Source: Rhyzopertha dominica (lineage: Eukaryota > Arthropoda > Insecta > Coleoptera > Bostrichidae). From it: a DNA stretch of 64,000 bases. Shown piece after piece: positions 47,259 to 57,125 of this stretch (positions are counted from its first letter, which is position 1; the number at the start of each line of letters is the position of its first letter). Where the stretch lies: NCBI GenBank assembly GCA_025024175.1, contig QCXZ01000137.1, positions 76,136,680 through 76,200,679 of the forward strand, given 5' to 3'. The position numbers and the translations under genes are program-made. The notes beneath the pieces are model-generated. The model had not been told where the DNA came from. It saw nothing but the letters and a program-made list of their open reading frames with translations, and searched no databases.

Positions 47259-48657
47259 AGTGCAAAAATAGCTCTCCTGAGGCCAAGAAGATAACGATTC
47301 AGTTGTTCTTAACAATTGTAATAACGTAACTATTAATATTTATAATAAAGCGTAAAGTGTTCAATTGTAATTGGGTAATACCTATTTTAAAGTTACTCTA
47401 ACGTAGTCATTTTTTCATATTTATACTGCCTAGGCAGTAAAGGTGTCACACTAAAGTAAATTGTTTAACGTAGATTAGGAAAAAGCATATTTTGTGTTTT
47501 GTTGCAGCCAGCAGCAATGTAGCCATATTATTACATATTTTTTATATTACACTATTTAAATTGTAGGTAAAAAGAAGTTGATATTTTCATTTCTTGGATA
47601 ACGTAGCATTTAAACGCTGCAAAGATAAGTGCGCGTTCCAAGCAATACCTTGACCAAAGGAAGGCCTCGTCTAATTTCCACCACGTGGCACGTTGCAATT
47701 TTGTAGAATAGCTGTTGTTTGCTAATGTATACGTAAAACGGGGCAGACATCACCTATTAATAGTGAAACCAACAGACACACACGCAATCTCACTGTCGTG
47801 CATTCCTGTGCTAATTGAATATTTCACAAATCAATAGATTACTGTGTTACGTGAAACCATAAATATTCATTCAATGTATCACAGACGTTTCAACAAGGAT
47901 ATCAATAGAACTCCGACCCTGACATTCAAAAACAGATATAGGTATTGCACTACTACAACCCGTGCGTAAAAGACATTGTTTCACGGGTATTAGCCTAATC
48001 GATTTTTCTTTTGGTTGCGACGCTATTTTTTAAGGCATTGCAATACGTATTATCAACGGGAAATATTGATTTTTATAAGAAACTGACGCACATTTCCGAT
48101 AATTAAAAGTACAATTTGTGCTACCCCTCCTAGCATTCAAAATATAAAAGCTATCTAGTTAATCCTTTTAAAGTTAACTGGCCTCTTACAACTGATTCGT
48201 ATTCTTTTAGGAATGACCTTCTTTGACCGCAGATATATGCTTCTTTTATGTCGTAGACAAGTGTATTATTATTTACATTGAAACAGTTTACGTCTATAAA
48301 TGAAATGAAACTGTCAGATAGGAGTATTCATATCTTGAATGTACTTGCACCTACAGAAGACAAAGAAGAGGAAAAGAAGGATATCTTCTACAGTATAACG
48401 GAAAATGTCTATAGCAATTTAAAAAAAAAAAACGCGAGATGATACTTTTGCATTCAAAAATGGAAGTTATCCATTCGAGAACGCAAAGCCATTTCGCGGT
48501 CGAGATACAAACAAAAATTTTTCGAAAACTGCAATAAAATGAGATGATTGTATATGTATAACAATTTAATTTATATTAGAAATACTTTAAACTACTTTTT
48601 GAATCAAGACATTTTATAAGATAATATTTTGTCGGATAGATCGCTGTCTCTTGAAAA
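47259..48657. other. Gap without a recognised gene
   Basis: AT-rich sequence. No open frame with a motif and no inverted repeat was noticed. Confidence 0.4.
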
Positions 48658-48680
48658 CACTGACAAAAAGTTAATAGTCT

Positions 48681-48714
48681 GACGTTTCGATTACACCCGT
48701 AATCTTTGTCAAAG
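48681..48714 (-). ncRNA. Hammerhead-like core in the Penelope-like 3' end
   Basis: Minus strand: TTGACAAA, then a 6-bp stem (GATTAC, loop GGGT, GTAATC), then GAAAC and GTC. The layout equals a minimal hammerhead core (CUGANGA, stem II, GAAA, GUC) as described for Penelope-like element termini. C3 and G8 are both changed (to T and A, which could still pair), and one A is inserted. The stem is retained in the diverged fragment at 36592 with one G-T wobble. Probably a decayed ribozyme; activity is unlikely. Confidence 0.38.
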
Positions 48715-48884
48715 ACGAAGAACCTCAAAATTTGCCTGACACAAGTTCAAACAAAATTTTGAAAGTAAATAAACAAATCACCAAGGGTGCGAGACGTCAT
48801 AGAAACAACGTGCCAACCTGATAAAAAAGGAACCTAACGATGAAAAAGGAACTACCTACCCACGAACTACTTGATAAAAGATAA

Positions 48885-49764
48885 CTACAAAATAGCCTTC
48901 CAAATGTCACCTAACTCATAATTTCCACAATCCCTATTAAAATTATTAGTATTCCTACAAATTTCTATAGCTTCTTTTATTAGACGTTTGTGATAATATT
49001 TTTCTCTATGTAAAATTTTTGTTTTATCAAAATCAATCATGTGTTTAGTCAAATATGAGTGTTTAGCTACGGAAGATTTATCTATCTGTTGCAACCTAGT
49101 AGCGCGTATGTGTTCTTTCAAACGCGTACCTACTTTTCTTTTAGTTTGACCAATGTAACATTTTCCGCAAGAACAAGTAATTTTGTAAACACCTTCACTT
49201 TCTAAATGTACTTTATCTTTAGTAGAACTTAAAATTTTATCTAAATTATTATATGTACTATCAACAACTAAAATATCGTGTTTTCTAAGCATCCTCTTTA
49301 ATTTTTCCGAAAGGCCTTGTACATAAGGCAAACTCAACTTCAATTTGCTTTGTCGTGGCTGAGAATTTACTTGATTTGGATGAGCACTTTTATTAAAAAC
49401 TGACCAAATATTCTTACTACTATAACCATTTCTCACTAGCGCTGATTTAAGATGATGTGTTTCTTTTTGTACAGAACTTTCATCTGATATCCCTTGTGCT
49501 CTAACAAATAACGTCCTAATAAGACTATTCTTTTGAGAAGGAGGGTGGTGAGATGTGGCATGTAAATAAATATCTGTCTGTGTGTGTTGGTTTTCTGTAA
49601 ACCTTGTGTCCTAACTGTCCAGTGTTTGTTCTGTAAATTTGGACATCCAAGAAAGGTAAACTACCATTGCTTTCTAATTCCATAGTAAATTTTATGTCGG
49701 GATTTTGACTGTTCAAATGATTTAGAAACCTACCCAGCTCTTCTATAGCGTGGGGCCAAATAAC
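48885..49764 (-). pseudogene. Penelope-like protein relic: end of reverse transcriptase and GIY-YIG endonuclease
   Basis: The frame 49716-49525 has IKFTMELESNGSLPFLDVQI and KVYRKPTHTDRYL, the reverse transcriptase thumb side. After a frameshift, 49436-48885 gives RNGYSSKNIWSVFNK, then GVYKITCSCGKCYIGQTKR. The latter is the CxC linker finger followed by GIY-YIG with the catalytic Arg. KEHIRATRLQ, HMIDFDKTKILHREKYYHKR and LIKEAIEI follow. The last 183 codons are open to their stop, so the endonuclease part is less decayed than the reverse transcriptase part. Confidence 0.9.
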
Positions 49765-49825
49765 GATAGCAACCTAATTGTAATTATTCATATTCTAAAG
49801 GGTGTGAAAAGGTGTTTAACTGAAA

Positions 49826-50387
49826 ATGAACTCGGAAAGTGAAGAGGAGCATTTATCAGGAGAAGTATTGGAAGCGGCGCAATGTGCTGTTTCACAATTA
49901 ATCCATAAAAAATCGTTGAGACAGTATGAGATCGCCTACAGCGAATTTAAAGCGTGGTGCAGTTCAAAGAAAATTCAAAAAGTGTCCGATGCGGTATTAC
50001 TGGCATATTTTGAACATAAAATTAATAAAGTTAAACCTTCGACATTATGGTCAGTATATTCAATGCTAAAATGTACACTAAATGCTACAGAAACTGTAAA
50101 TGTCAGGAAATTTTCGAAACTAATACCATATTTGAAAAGCAAATCAGTTGAATACCGTCCAAAAAAAGTCCAGAATTCCAACGAAAAAGGAAATTGAGAG
50201 ATTTTTACAAGATGCACCTGATAGTAGATGTCTGCTTGAAAAGGTAATTCAAGTTAATATAAATCTATTGACTTATCTAATTCTAAGCACCTTTTCAGGT
50301 CATTTTATTTACTGGTGTTACCATCTTCAGCAGAGCCTGCAGAATTTACTAATAATACACGTGCGCAGTAAACTTAAACAATTATAG
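49826..50387 (+). pseudogene. Crypton-like tyrosine recombinase, N-terminal (core-binding) part only
   Basis: MNSESEEEHLSGEVLEAAQC opens a 123-codon frame. It contains KSLRQYEIAYSEFKAWCSSK, VLLAYFEHKINKVKPSTLWS and SVYSMLKCTLNATETV, then SKLIPYLKSKSVEYRPKK. This is the helical SAM-like domain of insect Crypton-type recombinases. After a shift at about 50165 comes PTKKEIERFLQDAPDSR, the entry of the catalytic domain. Then the homology stops at CTTGAAAAG|GTAATT, which also looks like a splice donor. The Arg...His-x-x-Arg...Tyr catalytic residues were not found downstream. It begins only about 60 bp from the truncation point of the neighbouring Penelope-like element. Confidence 0.65.
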
Positions 50388-51117
50388 CAGCAGCCTCATT
50401 GAACAGCCCGAACGAAAAGCTACGATAACTGATAGCACTAGATCTGGCATAAATTTAACTCACTGCAATATCAGTACTTTCAATTTACATCTAGTGCATA
50501 ATAAATTGTAATCGTCTTGTTACTGTTTTTTATATAGTAGTTACAGTTTTGTTATTAAAATGTTATATTAAATAAAATGAATATAAATAAAACCATAAAT
50601 AAGTTTCGAAAGAATGATAAATTATTTTAACATTTGTTTTATGTTCTAGACCGATAAATACTTTGGCGTTCTAGAACAAAAAAGTATTTCGCAGCTAGGT
50701 GACAAAAATAGGCTCGTTTCATAGGTTAAATTTTATCCTTACTTAAATAAGTAATATAAGGACTGCTTTGCTCTTTTACCAGCAATGTAGATTTCACTTA
50801 TTGTGTTTGACTTTTGGTTTGTTTTTGTATTTATATAAATAGTATCGAACTCTTAACTCTAAAATTATAAACCTCGCGGAGCTGGAATGTGAACCGACCA
50901 AATAGATAATAATGGGCACCTAATGTAATCCCTAAGTAAATATTGAACTAAAAAGATTGAATCAATTAGGCTGAATGAAAACGTGAATATAGTTTTACTT
51001 TCTGTACTAAATCTGCTGTGTGGTTTGCAATGTTCTTTCTAGGTAAGTTTGTTTTGTTTGCAAAACTGGCTATTCAGTGGTTTATTTTGCTCTGCTGGTA
51101 GAAAATAAAATAGCTTT
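50388..51117. other. Gap without a recognised gene
   Basis: AT-rich sequence between the recombinase relic and the satellite block. The remaining recombinase exons were sought here and not found. Confidence 0.4.
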
Positions 51118-52111
51118 ACTTAATTAAAAAACTTTAAATTTCAAGCATATTTACTAATCTGGACCTCCTGAATTTCGGAATGGTATCCGTGTGTCGATTT
51201 TGAGCTAAAATTAGTTTCCACCGAAAAATCACAAAACATCAAAGGCTAACCCCTTTGTTCTTTTTGGACCTTAAAATTTTTGCACCTCCGATTTGTATAA
51301 TTTCAAGCATATATTTAGTAATCTGGACCTCCTGAATTTCGGAATGGTATCCGTTGGTCGCTAGCTACTACGGTTCGCTCTAAATGTGGGGTAAATTAGG
51401 CCGCCCGACGTCCTAGCTCATTTCTGATCAAATTTTTGGAATCTGCAGCACAAAATACATCTGTGTGTCGATTTTGAGCTAAAATTCGTTTCCACCGAAA
51501 AATCACAAAACATCAAAGGCTAACCCCTCTGTTCTTTTTGGACCTTAAAATTTTTGCACCTCCGATTTGTATAATTTCAGGCATATTTACTAATCTGGAC
51601 CTCCTGAATTTCGGAATGGTATCCGTTTGTCGCTAGCTACAACGGCTCAATCTAAAAGTGGAGTAAATTAGGCCAACCGACGTCCTAGCTCATTTCTGAT
51701 CAAATTTTTGGAATCTGCAGCTCAAAATACATCTGATTGTCGATTTTGAGCTAAAATTAGTTTCCACCGAAAAATCGCAAAACATCAAAGACCAACCCCT
51801 TTGTTCTTTTTAGACCTTAAAATTTTTGCACCTCCGATTTGTATAATTTCAAGCATATTTACTAATCTGGACCTCCTGAATTTCGGAATGGTATCCGTCT
51901 GTCGCTAGCTACAACGGTTCGATCTAAAAGCGGAGTAAATTAGGCCGCCCGACGTCCTAGCTCATTTCTGATCAAAATTTTGGAATCTGCAGCTCAAAAT
52001 ACATCTGTTTGTCGATTTTGAGCTAAAATTAGTTTCCACCGAAAAATCGCAAAACATCAAAGGCTAACCCCTTTGTTCTTTTTGGACCTTAATTAAAGTT
52101 TTTTTATAAGT
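51118..52111. mobile_element. TIR-bounded element whose interior is a 272-bp satellite array
   Basis: ACTTAATTAAAAAACTTTAA at 51118 is matched in inverted orientation at about 52092-52111 (complement ACTTATAAAAAAACTTTAAT). The tandem repeats start and stop almost exactly at these arms. The 1.0 kb body contains no open frame. I read it as a small non-autonomous DNA element with internal tandem repeats. The arms are AT-rich and no target duplication is obvious, so a satellite fragment that merely abuts AT-rich DNA is the alternative. Confidence 0.5.
51138..52090 (+). repeat. Tandem satellite, about 3.5 units of 272 bp
   Basis: The landmark GGACCTCCTGAATTTCGGAA occurs at 51161, 51325, 51597 and 51869. 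The last three are exactly 272 bp apart, and the first gap is 164 because that unit has a clean 108-bp internal deletion. Units share CTCATTTCTGATCAAATTTT, GTTTCCACCGAAAAATC and CTAACCCCTTTGTTC and differ by only a few per cent. The last unit stops inside the GGACCTTA segment, so the array is not a whole number of units. No coding potential. Confidence 0.95.
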
Positions 52112-52387
52112 TGTCATATTAGGAAACAAACAACTACGTTAGAGAGTTTTAAAAATAGAACAGAAAATTACGCCGAAAGAAACTTCTAATAATAGTACAG
52201 GTAAGTGTTTTAGGTACAGCCAGCCTCGCCACAGGTAAAAGTTGTTTTTGAATGAACAACAGCGCACAGCGCATTGTATACAAAGACCGCAAGTGAAGCG
52301 TGATATTTATAGTAGGTACTAGTGAACTAGGGGAAATCGGCAGCTATAGCAGATGTATTTTTGTTAGAAAACAACACAATATTGCAA

Positions 52388-52460
52388 GCCCGGCTAGCTC
52401 AGTCGGTAGAGCATGAGACTCTTAATCTCAGGGTCGTGGGTTCGAGCCCCACGTTGGGCG
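52388..52460 (+). tRNA. tRNA-Lys (anticodon CTT)
   Basis: All 73 positions fold as a cloverleaf. The acceptor GCCCGGC pairs with GTTGGGC (two G-T pairs), and the D arm GCTC/GAGC contains the A box TAGCTCAGTCGG. The anticodon arm is TGAGA/TCTCA with loop CTCTTAA, so the anticodon is CTT. The variable loop is 5 nt, and the T arm GTGGG/CCCAC has loop TTCGAGC and B box GGTTCGAGCCC. No intron. A TTTT terminator follows at 52466-52470. It looks functional. Confidence 0.97.
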
Positions 52461-52574
52461 CTAAAATTTTGTTCAGTTTTATAAAAAAAATCATGATTAT
52501 AGCCATAATAGCGACATGAAGTATTATCTGATATCGTAGTGAACTGGTATCTTATAAAATAACATGTGTTTTAA

Positions 52575-52859
52575 AAAGGGGATGAAAGAGACGAAAAGGA
52601 CGAGAATTGCCTAGTTTTGAAATATACAATAACTGCCTGTTTAATTGAAAATAACAAATTAAGCTACATCTCCGATGCAAACGACAGTCGACCATTTTTG
52701 AAAATAGTTTTAGTTGATAGTACTAAAATACAAAACACTGTGTATAAGTTTTCCAGCCTGTGTATGGATATATTCGAGTTATCAGGCATAAAACCATTTA
52801 GATATTTTTTTATGTCTTATGGTGATTCAGAAGGCAATGTGCAAAACTACCAGAAATGA
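52575..52859 (+). CDS. Unrecognised open frame, possible exon
   Basis: An open frame of about 94 codons runs DERDEKDENCLVLKYTITAC, then KLSYISDANDSRPFLKIVLV, then YKFSSLCMDIFELSGIKPFR and a stop at 52857-52859. The alternating hydrophobic pattern and balanced composition look more protein-like than neighbouring random frames. It has no in-frame ATG at the start of the charged segment; the first Met is at 52617. I do not recognise a family. It could be the last exon of an unknown gene or part of a mobile element, and chance is not excluded. Confidence 0.25.
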   Translation, partial: KGDERDEKDENCLVLKYTITACLIENNKLSYISDANDSRPFLKIVLVDSTKIQNTVYKFSSLCMDIFELSGIKPFRYFFMSYGDSEGNVQNYQK

Positions 52860-53486
52860 TTTTTTTATGTATGGTACAAATCCATTCTGATTAGATGTAG
52901 AATCTAAACAACTTTAGTTGAGGGAAACAAAACAGTGACTTAGTGTCAATGTACAATTTAGGAAATAGATGCCTTGTGGGTATAGTAAAACTTAATAAAA
53001 CTAACTTAGTTCACACTGCTTATAAAACGGAGTTTATTAGAATTTACTTATTTTTAATTACCCCAATGACTGCTTGATGTCTGTAATGAACCTATAACAA
53101 TGTAGACTACGTTTAATTTCCCTTCATCCAATCAATTATTAACAACTGACCACGTGTTAATTGTAAGCAAACGCCTTTTGAATATTTAAAGTAGTTCGCT
53201 TTCAAGGAGCTTAAGGTGATCAAAACATGACATGAAAATTCAGTATTTAAAAAGGCGGTCAAGTGCGAATGGCATTCACACGCATATCAATTTCCATTTG
53301 TACCACATTTCTTGGTTAAGGGCATCCTTTAATTGATAACGCGCTATTATAATGAATCGATCTACAACACATCATTCTGAAAATTGATTGTACTATATAA
53401 TAGAGGAACAGTTAGTAACCTAGAAAGTTAGAGCACTTGCTAATTGGGAAACATTCTCTCCATAATTAATCACATAATAAAAAATG
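52860..53486. other. Gap without a recognised gene
   Basis: AT-rich sequence up to the terminal repeat of element D. Confidence 0.4.
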
Positions 53487-54783
53487 TACGGGTCGCTACA
53501 AAGTATGGAACCAGCAAGATATTTCAGGTTCTGTTTGACCGATTTTTCTAAAATTGTGCATGAGCCTATGGGTAATTAAAATGCATTTTCTGGAATTCTT
53601 TCAACTCCGTGTCAGCTCTTGCTTCCGAGATATGGAAGCAAGTTGTTTTTTTAATGGCACATCATTGAAAAGAATATTTCTCCTGATTTCAAAATTGTAT
53701 CACACTTGTACAATTTATAGCTTCTGAGTTGAGAAAAGTGTGATAACAAACATAGGTCTTGCAAAAAACTTCCTGATAAAAACCATATTCGTTATTGCTA
53801 AGTAAGAACAGAAACTCCAGGTGTCTCCATTTTCTTCCTGATTGGTGATAATTTTCATTCAATTTATTTGCAATCGCAATGCTTCAGTTAACTGAACATA
53901 ATCGCATCGAAATTTTGATGATGATTGGTTATGGAGATAGAAAGCGAAGTTATTCGGGAGCAGTAGCACTCTACAATGCAATTCATGAAGATCGTGAACC
54001 ATTTGCTAGATCAACAGTTAATAAAACATTGCAACGTTTTGAGGAAACCGGCGGTGTTAAAAATCGTCAAAAACCAGGACGTCCAAAGATTGCTACGAGT
54101 GAGGAAAGTAGCTTGAATGTCCTTTTAGATGTGCAAGAGAATCCCAAGTGTTCCGTACAACAGCGTGCTCTCACTCACCACATTAGCAGAAGATCTGTTC
54201 AGAAAATTTTAAAAAAGAGAAGTTTCATCCATACAAAATTCACTTATTACAAGAACTGCGTGAAGCTGATTATCATGGTAGGAATTTTGCGAAACTGCCA
54301 TGAACATGACAGATGAAGATAGGAACATTCTAAATTGGATTATGTTTTGTGATAAAGCGACTTTTTGTCTCAATGGTAATGTGAATAGACATAATTGCAG
54401 ATATTGGTCGGACACAAATCCACATTGGATAGAATAAGTCCACACACCCTCAGAAAGTGAATGTCTGATGTGGTATTATCGGTGAGCACATTATTGGGCC
54501 TTTTTTCATCGACGGAAATTTGAATACGGTCAAGTATTCTCCGTTCGTCGATATTAGAATGTGATATTTCCAGAGGTTAAGCGACAGAATGTCCAGCACG
54601 TTCCCCTGATTTGATGCCGCTTGAATTTTTCCTGTAGGGGTATCTGAAAAATCATATTTATGCCGATCGGCCATATAATTCAGAAGACTTAAAAGGACGA
54701 ATCAGGGCAGAAATTCAGAACTTACCTCCAAATATGCTATAAATAACATTAGAAAAGCTTTACTCAAGGCTGCATTACTGCAT
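53487..54783 (+). mobile_element. Mariner-like element D, 3'-truncated sister of element C
   Basis: The left terminus TACGGGTCGCTACAAAGTAT corresponds to the complete terminus seen at the right end of element C. The next 230 bp (CCTATGGGTAATTAAAATGC onwards) match both ends of C. The right end is cut after CTGCATTACTGC, where C continues into its last 400 bp, so the right terminal repeat is missing. Confidence 0.85.
53879..54783 (+). pseudogene. Transposase relic of element D (DUF4817/DDD mariner type)
   Basis: The first 145 codons are open. They hold MLQLTEHNRIEILMMIGYGD, SGAVALYNAIHEDREPFARS and TLQRFEETGGVKNRQKPGRP (the linker between two helix-turn-helices), then ALTHHISRRSVQKILKK. After a shift come NILNWIMFCDKATFCLNG with the first Asp (Lys follows where Glu is usual) and, further on, KVNV...WYY, IIGPFFIDG. 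The second-Asp strand is deleted. RSPDLMPLEFFL has Glu where copy C has Asp, then LKGRIRAEIQNLPPNML. It complements copy C, which lost the part preserved here. Confidence 0.82.
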
Positions 54784-56368
54784 TAACTGAAGATTTGAAA
54801 AGGCTAGTTTAAAATTTACAGTAGACTGTTTCATTTCTAAGTGCAATTCTAAAATACTTTGATAGTCTTTTCAACCAAATAGATACAAAAGGTGCTCGAA
54901 AAAACACTTTACTTCCTTAACATAAATACTATGAAGTAGCGATAGTGCTTTCATGAATACGTACCAATCACAGTTGTGTGAAAACACATTCGAAACAGTC
55001 ATGATTTAGATACGCAAATTATGAAATCTGTAATGCGACGCATTAAGCTTTGTCGGTTACTGTCATGTTAACTCACGGGAGCTTAGCCCGAGCAGAGTAA
55101 AATTTCATTCATGCAAATTGGTGTTATTGTATTTCTGTTCGAGGCGCTTTAATCAAAGCGGCAGTGTGGGCGTGCGGCATATATTGTAAATACAATGTTT
55201 TAATAATTGTATCTGATAAACACCTAACCTTGCTTGTTGAGTATCTGACTGTTATTAAATACGATCGGCAAACAGACAATTGTTGCATTAAATGGAAAAT
55301 GTGAGTTGCCAACAAAGAAGAAAATCAGTGGTTGACTGTAAAGACATGCAAGCGAAGATTTCTACGCACAATCTAGCTTCTTTTCGCTATCATATACATA
55401 AAAAAATTACATTGAGTTTGTCACGTGTAAAACACTTTTCTGAAAGCGCTAAATAGTCATAAGCGAATTACAAAATATTTGCAAGCGAAAATCCAATACT
55501 CCAAGTCAGTTATTTCCATATTCAAAGCGATTTGAATAAATTAATAACAAACAAGAAAGTGAAATGCTACAGATTGTCCTGCAAGGAATGCCCACGGCAA
55601 CACAAATAACCTAACTGTGAATTCTTACTGGATATGGACATCATAAAGATGTTAAACAATCACTACTCTTTTTGTTGAGGCATCATGAATAATAGAGATA
55701 TGTATGAGAATAATGGAGGTACTCAATTACTTCTTAGAAAACAGCATGCGTCGTTGTTATATAACCTGTTTACTTTCGCAAAGCGCCTAAATAATCATTG
55801 TAGTCAATTAATTTGCGGTTAGCCTGGTATGTTACCGCAATCTATGAATTCTGACGTTCTAGGAAACGGAGCAAACATAAATAGATAATACAGGTTGTGA
55901 ATTATGTTTGTTGGTGGTGAATTTTAAATTAAATGAATTCGAAATTTTAAAAGAATTATGTAGGAACCTATCGACTGTTATGCTATGTCACTTATCGATT
56001 TTAATACAACGACCGTCGTAGAAGATGCATTTTGGTGTTGTATACTTTTTCATATTACAAATTCCAAATGCAATTAGGTAAGCTGGAATTTCTTTCAATT
56101 CCTGTAAAGTCCAGAAACTATATCTCCACTTATAAAGATTAAGCGTTTTAATTAATTAAATCTAGGAAAGAGATGGTGTTGTTAATTTACAAATGGATGT
56201 AAAAGGCACAAAATGTCATGTATATAACGAAACCAAAAATGTACATTAGACAGAAAGCAAGTATCCTTAAATTTTGATTTACGGCAAATTTAATTAACTA
56301 AATTAGGTTGTTTTTATGAAGTAAACAGCTAAATAATACTTTTGTAAAATATGCATATTTAGCACAAC
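54784..56368. other. Gap without a recognised gene
   Basis: AT-rich sequence. No motif-bearing frame or structured repeat was noticed. Confidence 0.4.
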
Positions 56369-56910
56369 AGGCCTTGAACGCCATTGGCTTTTTCGATTAT
56401 CTCTCTCCATTCCCTCCTTCTATATGTGTTTTCCTCCACCTCACTATTCCTATTTCCCTTAGGTCCGCCTCAACCAACTGCTCCTTTGTCTTCTCCTCCT
56501 TCTTGTACTTCTCACTGTGTCATTCGTAACTTTTTTGTACATTTTACCAGCACACATTCTTTCAAGACGTCCTGCTAGCAAATTCGTGGTGCTTTTACTA
56601 CACTACTTATTCTAGACTCTTGATATAGCTTGCAAAACGGATTATTCGTACATCTTCTCCACTGTTCTTGCTATTTCCGCTCATTTGCTTCTTTGGGTTC
56701 CTGTATTACCTTTACTCTAGGCAGTCGTTTTTCTTCCATTTCCTTTCTGCGCTCATTTACCTACATATTAATTCCTTTTTTTCGCTTTTATTTACTTCAG
56801 GTCTCCTAGATTGGTCAATTTTTCTTGTGCTGTTTCTTGATCATTTCTTTGAACTATGTCCTTTGCTAATTCCCTTCTATACAGAGCGTTTTACTTTGGA
56901 AGCAATTGTT
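56369..56910 (-). pseudogene. C-terminal tail of an RTE-type retrotransposon protein
   Basis: This strand is purine-rich. Across two frame shifts it reads KMYKKVTNDTVRSTRRRRRQ, RSSWL, VEADLREIGIVRWRK and NTYRRREWREIIEKANGVQG. This is the basic tail and final W-x-x-I/V-[IV]-E-x-A motif that ends insect RTE proteins. The first 300 bases (56600-56910) are too decayed to read. It may be the tail of the same family as 32335-33026. Confidence 0.6.
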
Positions 56911-57125
56911 TGAGTTTTGATTTTACCAGGAGGTGATCTGTATTGGCATCCTTTATAACTTCTAATGTTAAAAATATTTTTGCATGTCCACTTTTTACAT
57001 TGGGTAGCATAACTGTAGCACCACCTTGAATGTAACAATTGTGTTAAAAATGCCTCATGAAAAGTATCTGAGTGACATGGAAAAAAGTAAAATCTTGGCT
57101 TTTCGGGATGAGTTTTACTACATAT
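56911..57125. other. Short spacer
   Basis: No feature seen between the RTE tail and the Penelope-like element. Confidence 0.4.

Larger units (their letters stand above)
48658..49764 (-). mobile_element. Penelope-like retroelement copy 1, 5'-truncated
   Basis: Sequence homologous to the copy at 57126-59132 starts abruptly at 49764, inside the reverse transcriptase. It runs through the GIY-YIG endonuclease to a 3' region that ends near 48658 with CACTGACAAAAAGTTAATAG. This 3' region is the one also found as an isolated fragment at 36592. Confidence 0.85.
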
